In this document: positions 62,903-64,000 of the stretch, one piece after another
Position numbering within the stretch: the stretch's first letter is position 1
Layout: every line of letters starts with the position of its first letter
Assembly (NCBI RefSeq): GCF_001545075.1
Contig: NZ_FCOB02000029.1
Location: 1-64,000 of the forward strand
Direction: 5' to 3'
DNA from: Caballeronia ptereochthonis
GTDB lineage: Bacteria > Pseudomonadota > Gammaproteobacteria > Burkholderiales > Burkholderiaceae
DNA: 64,000 bases
Position numbers and translations under genes: made by a program
Notes under the pieces: model-generated
Databases searched by the model: none
Told to the model about the DNA's origin: nothing
The model's input: the letters and a program-made list of their open reading frames with translations, nothing else

Positions 62903-63104
62903 GTCCGGGCAGAAAGACATTCGGTGTACGGCCGCTCGCGGCTTCAGAAACGGTCGCGCAACGCCGCATGAGAAGTGAGTTTTGAACCGGCTCGAGCCCG
63001 CGCCGCTGCGTCGTGCGTGTCGTTTCGTGCGTGTCACCGCGCACGCAACATGCAACTGATCGCCCCGCCGGCCTGAGCTCAACCCATTGTACTTGAGCGA
63101 CTCC

Positions 63105-63791
63105 ATGCGAATCCTTCTGATCGAAGACGACCGCCCCATCGCGCGCGGCATTCAAAGCAGCCTCGAACAATCCGGCTTCACGGTCGACATGGTGCACGAC
63201 GGCATCTTCGCCGAGCAGGCGCTCGCGCAGAACCGCCATGAGCTCGTCATTCTCGATCTGGGCCTGCCTGGCATCGACGGCATGACGCTGCTCTCGCGTT
63301 TCCGCCAGGGCAACCGCCACACGCCGGTGATCATTCTCACCGCGCGCGACGAACTGCACGATCGCGTGCAGGGCCTGAACAGCGGCGCCGACGATTACAT
63401 GCTGAAGCCCTTCGAGCCGCAGGAGCTCGAGGCGCGCATCCGCGCGGTCATGCGCCGCAGCGGCCCGCACGGCGACGTGCCGCGCCCCGAGGTGTCGCTG
63501 GGCGGCTTGCGTCTCTCGGGCGTCGATCGCCGTATCTTCAACGACGAGCGTCCGCTTGAACTCTCGCCGCGCGAGTTCGCCGTGCTGGAAATGCTGCTGC
63601 TGCGCCACGGCCGTGTCGTGAGCAAGGCGCAACTGCAGGATCATCTGACGCATTTCGGCGGCGATCTCGGCGATACGGCCATCGAAGTCTACGTGCATCG
63701 CGTGCGCAAGAAGCTCGAAAACACGCGGGTCGAGATCGTGACGGTGCGCGGCTTCGGCTACCTCCTTCAGGAGATTCGTCAGGCGGCTTGA
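63105..63791 (+). CDS. OmpR-family response regulator
   Basis: This 228-residue regulator has a receiver domain with E7-D8-D9, phosphoacceptor D51 (VILDLGLPG), T in ILTARD and K in MLKPFEP. The DNA-binding winged helix follows (about 130-225, LSPREFAVLEMLLLRHGRVVSKAQLQDHL, VEVYVHRVRKKL-like IEVYVHRVRKKLEN). It is closest in look to QseB/PmrA/TctD. I used ATG 63105; a TTG six codons upstream is open but the family start is MRILLIEDD. It is followed by a histidine kinase gene. Confidence 0.94.
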   Translation: MRILLIEDDRPIARGIQSSLEQSGFTVDMVHDGIFAEQALAQNRHELVILDLGLPGIDGMTLLSRFRQGNRHTPVIILTARDELHDRVQGLNSGADDYMLKPFEPQELEARIRAVMRRSGPHGDVPRPEVSLGGLRLSGVDRRIFNDERPLELSPREFAVLEMLLLRHGRVVSKAQLQDHLTHFGGDLGDTAIEVYVHRVRKKLENTRVEIVTVRGFGYLLQEIRQAA

Positions 63792-63823
63792 CGTTTTCGG
63801 CTCCGCCGCCGCGATAGACCGCC

Positions 63824-64000
63824 TTGCGATTTCCCACCCGGCGTGCGGGCGACCAGCGTTTCGCCCGCGAAGACTGGCTCGATCTGGCGCGATCGAAAAC
63901 CACCGAGACTCCGGCGCCGCCGAGCCTGCGGCGCACGCTGCTGCGCCGCCTCGCCGCGCCGCTGTCCCTGCTCGCGCTGATGAGCGGCCTCATGGCGTAC
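63824..64000 (+). CDS. Sensor histidine kinase, N-terminus (partial)
   Basis: An open frame starts at TTG 63824 and runs off the window. The first 59 residues include a cytosolic Arg-rich stretch and then SLRRTLLRRLAAPLSLLALMSGL, the first transmembrane helix of a QseC/TctE-type kinase. Its place directly after the response regulator supports this. TTG is the only start before an upstream TAG (63815). No kinase motifs are in the window, so the call depends on context. Confidence 0.7.
   Translation, partial: MRFPTRRAGDQRFAREDWLDLARSKTTETPAPPSLRRTLLRRLAAPLSLLALMSGLMAY

Overview
This window looks like an origin-proximal stretch of the main chromosome of a Burkholderia-family beta-proteobacterium (Paraburkholderia/Caballeronia-like). 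The basis is high GC, the typed sequences of FliC, FliA, AtpA-H, ParAB, MnmG and PutA, and the block mnmG-rsmG-parA-parB-[SLC13 transporter]-atpIBEFHAGDC with parS sites. Most of it is core genome. The accessory part is the first 8.5 kb.

Layout. 1-2000 is a mobile-element scrapyard: the end of a probable transposase, a frameshifted C-terminal fragment of a tyrosine recombinase, and an IS110-type transposase. 2057-6730 holds fliC-fliD-fliT with a near-ideal sigma-28 promoter. 6969-8290 holds an intact tyrosine recombinase, related to the left fragment, next to an orphan 3' half of tRNA-Arg(CCG), an attachment-site signature. 8503-14291 has a lone Rieske oxygenase, a diguanylate cyclase and flhF-flhG-fliA. 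14603-18398 has a TPP enzyme, a PepSY/cytochrome b561 pair and an orphan branched-chain amino acid binding protein. 18499-22437 is full-length trifunctional putA with its probable operators. Then come priA, hemE, a PheC-like periplasmic protein, an HSL-type esterase, a gene-free 600 bp stretch that may encode an sRNA, and an acyl-CoA synthetase.

31437-39014 is the complete ATP synthase operon, with a promoter at 39082-39110 and a terminator at 31374-31399. 39226-44806 is the transporter, parB, parA, rsmG and mnmG. 44965-56679 contains two separate branched-chain/amide-type ABC transport clusters: SBP-SBP-livH-livMG(fused)-livF, and livG-livF-SBP-livH-livM. 57052-61309 is a GMC oxidoreductase and mmsA facing a LysR regulator with phased operator boxes. 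The right edge has a CYTH protein, an Lrp regulator, a DUF3717 protein and the start of an OmpR/histidine kinase pair.

How it fits together. FliA made at 10.9-11.6 kb should drive fliC at 2.1 kb. ParA/ParB act on the parS sites a few kb away, one of which is also the hairpin of the terminator of the first liv cluster. PutA probably represses itself through a paired GTTGCA operator. I did not find a clearly new multi-gene system. The most interesting items are the dual parS/terminator, the four-repeat flagellin, the recombinase/tRNA scar around fliCDT, the PheC-like protein, the phased LysR boxes and the sRNA candidate.
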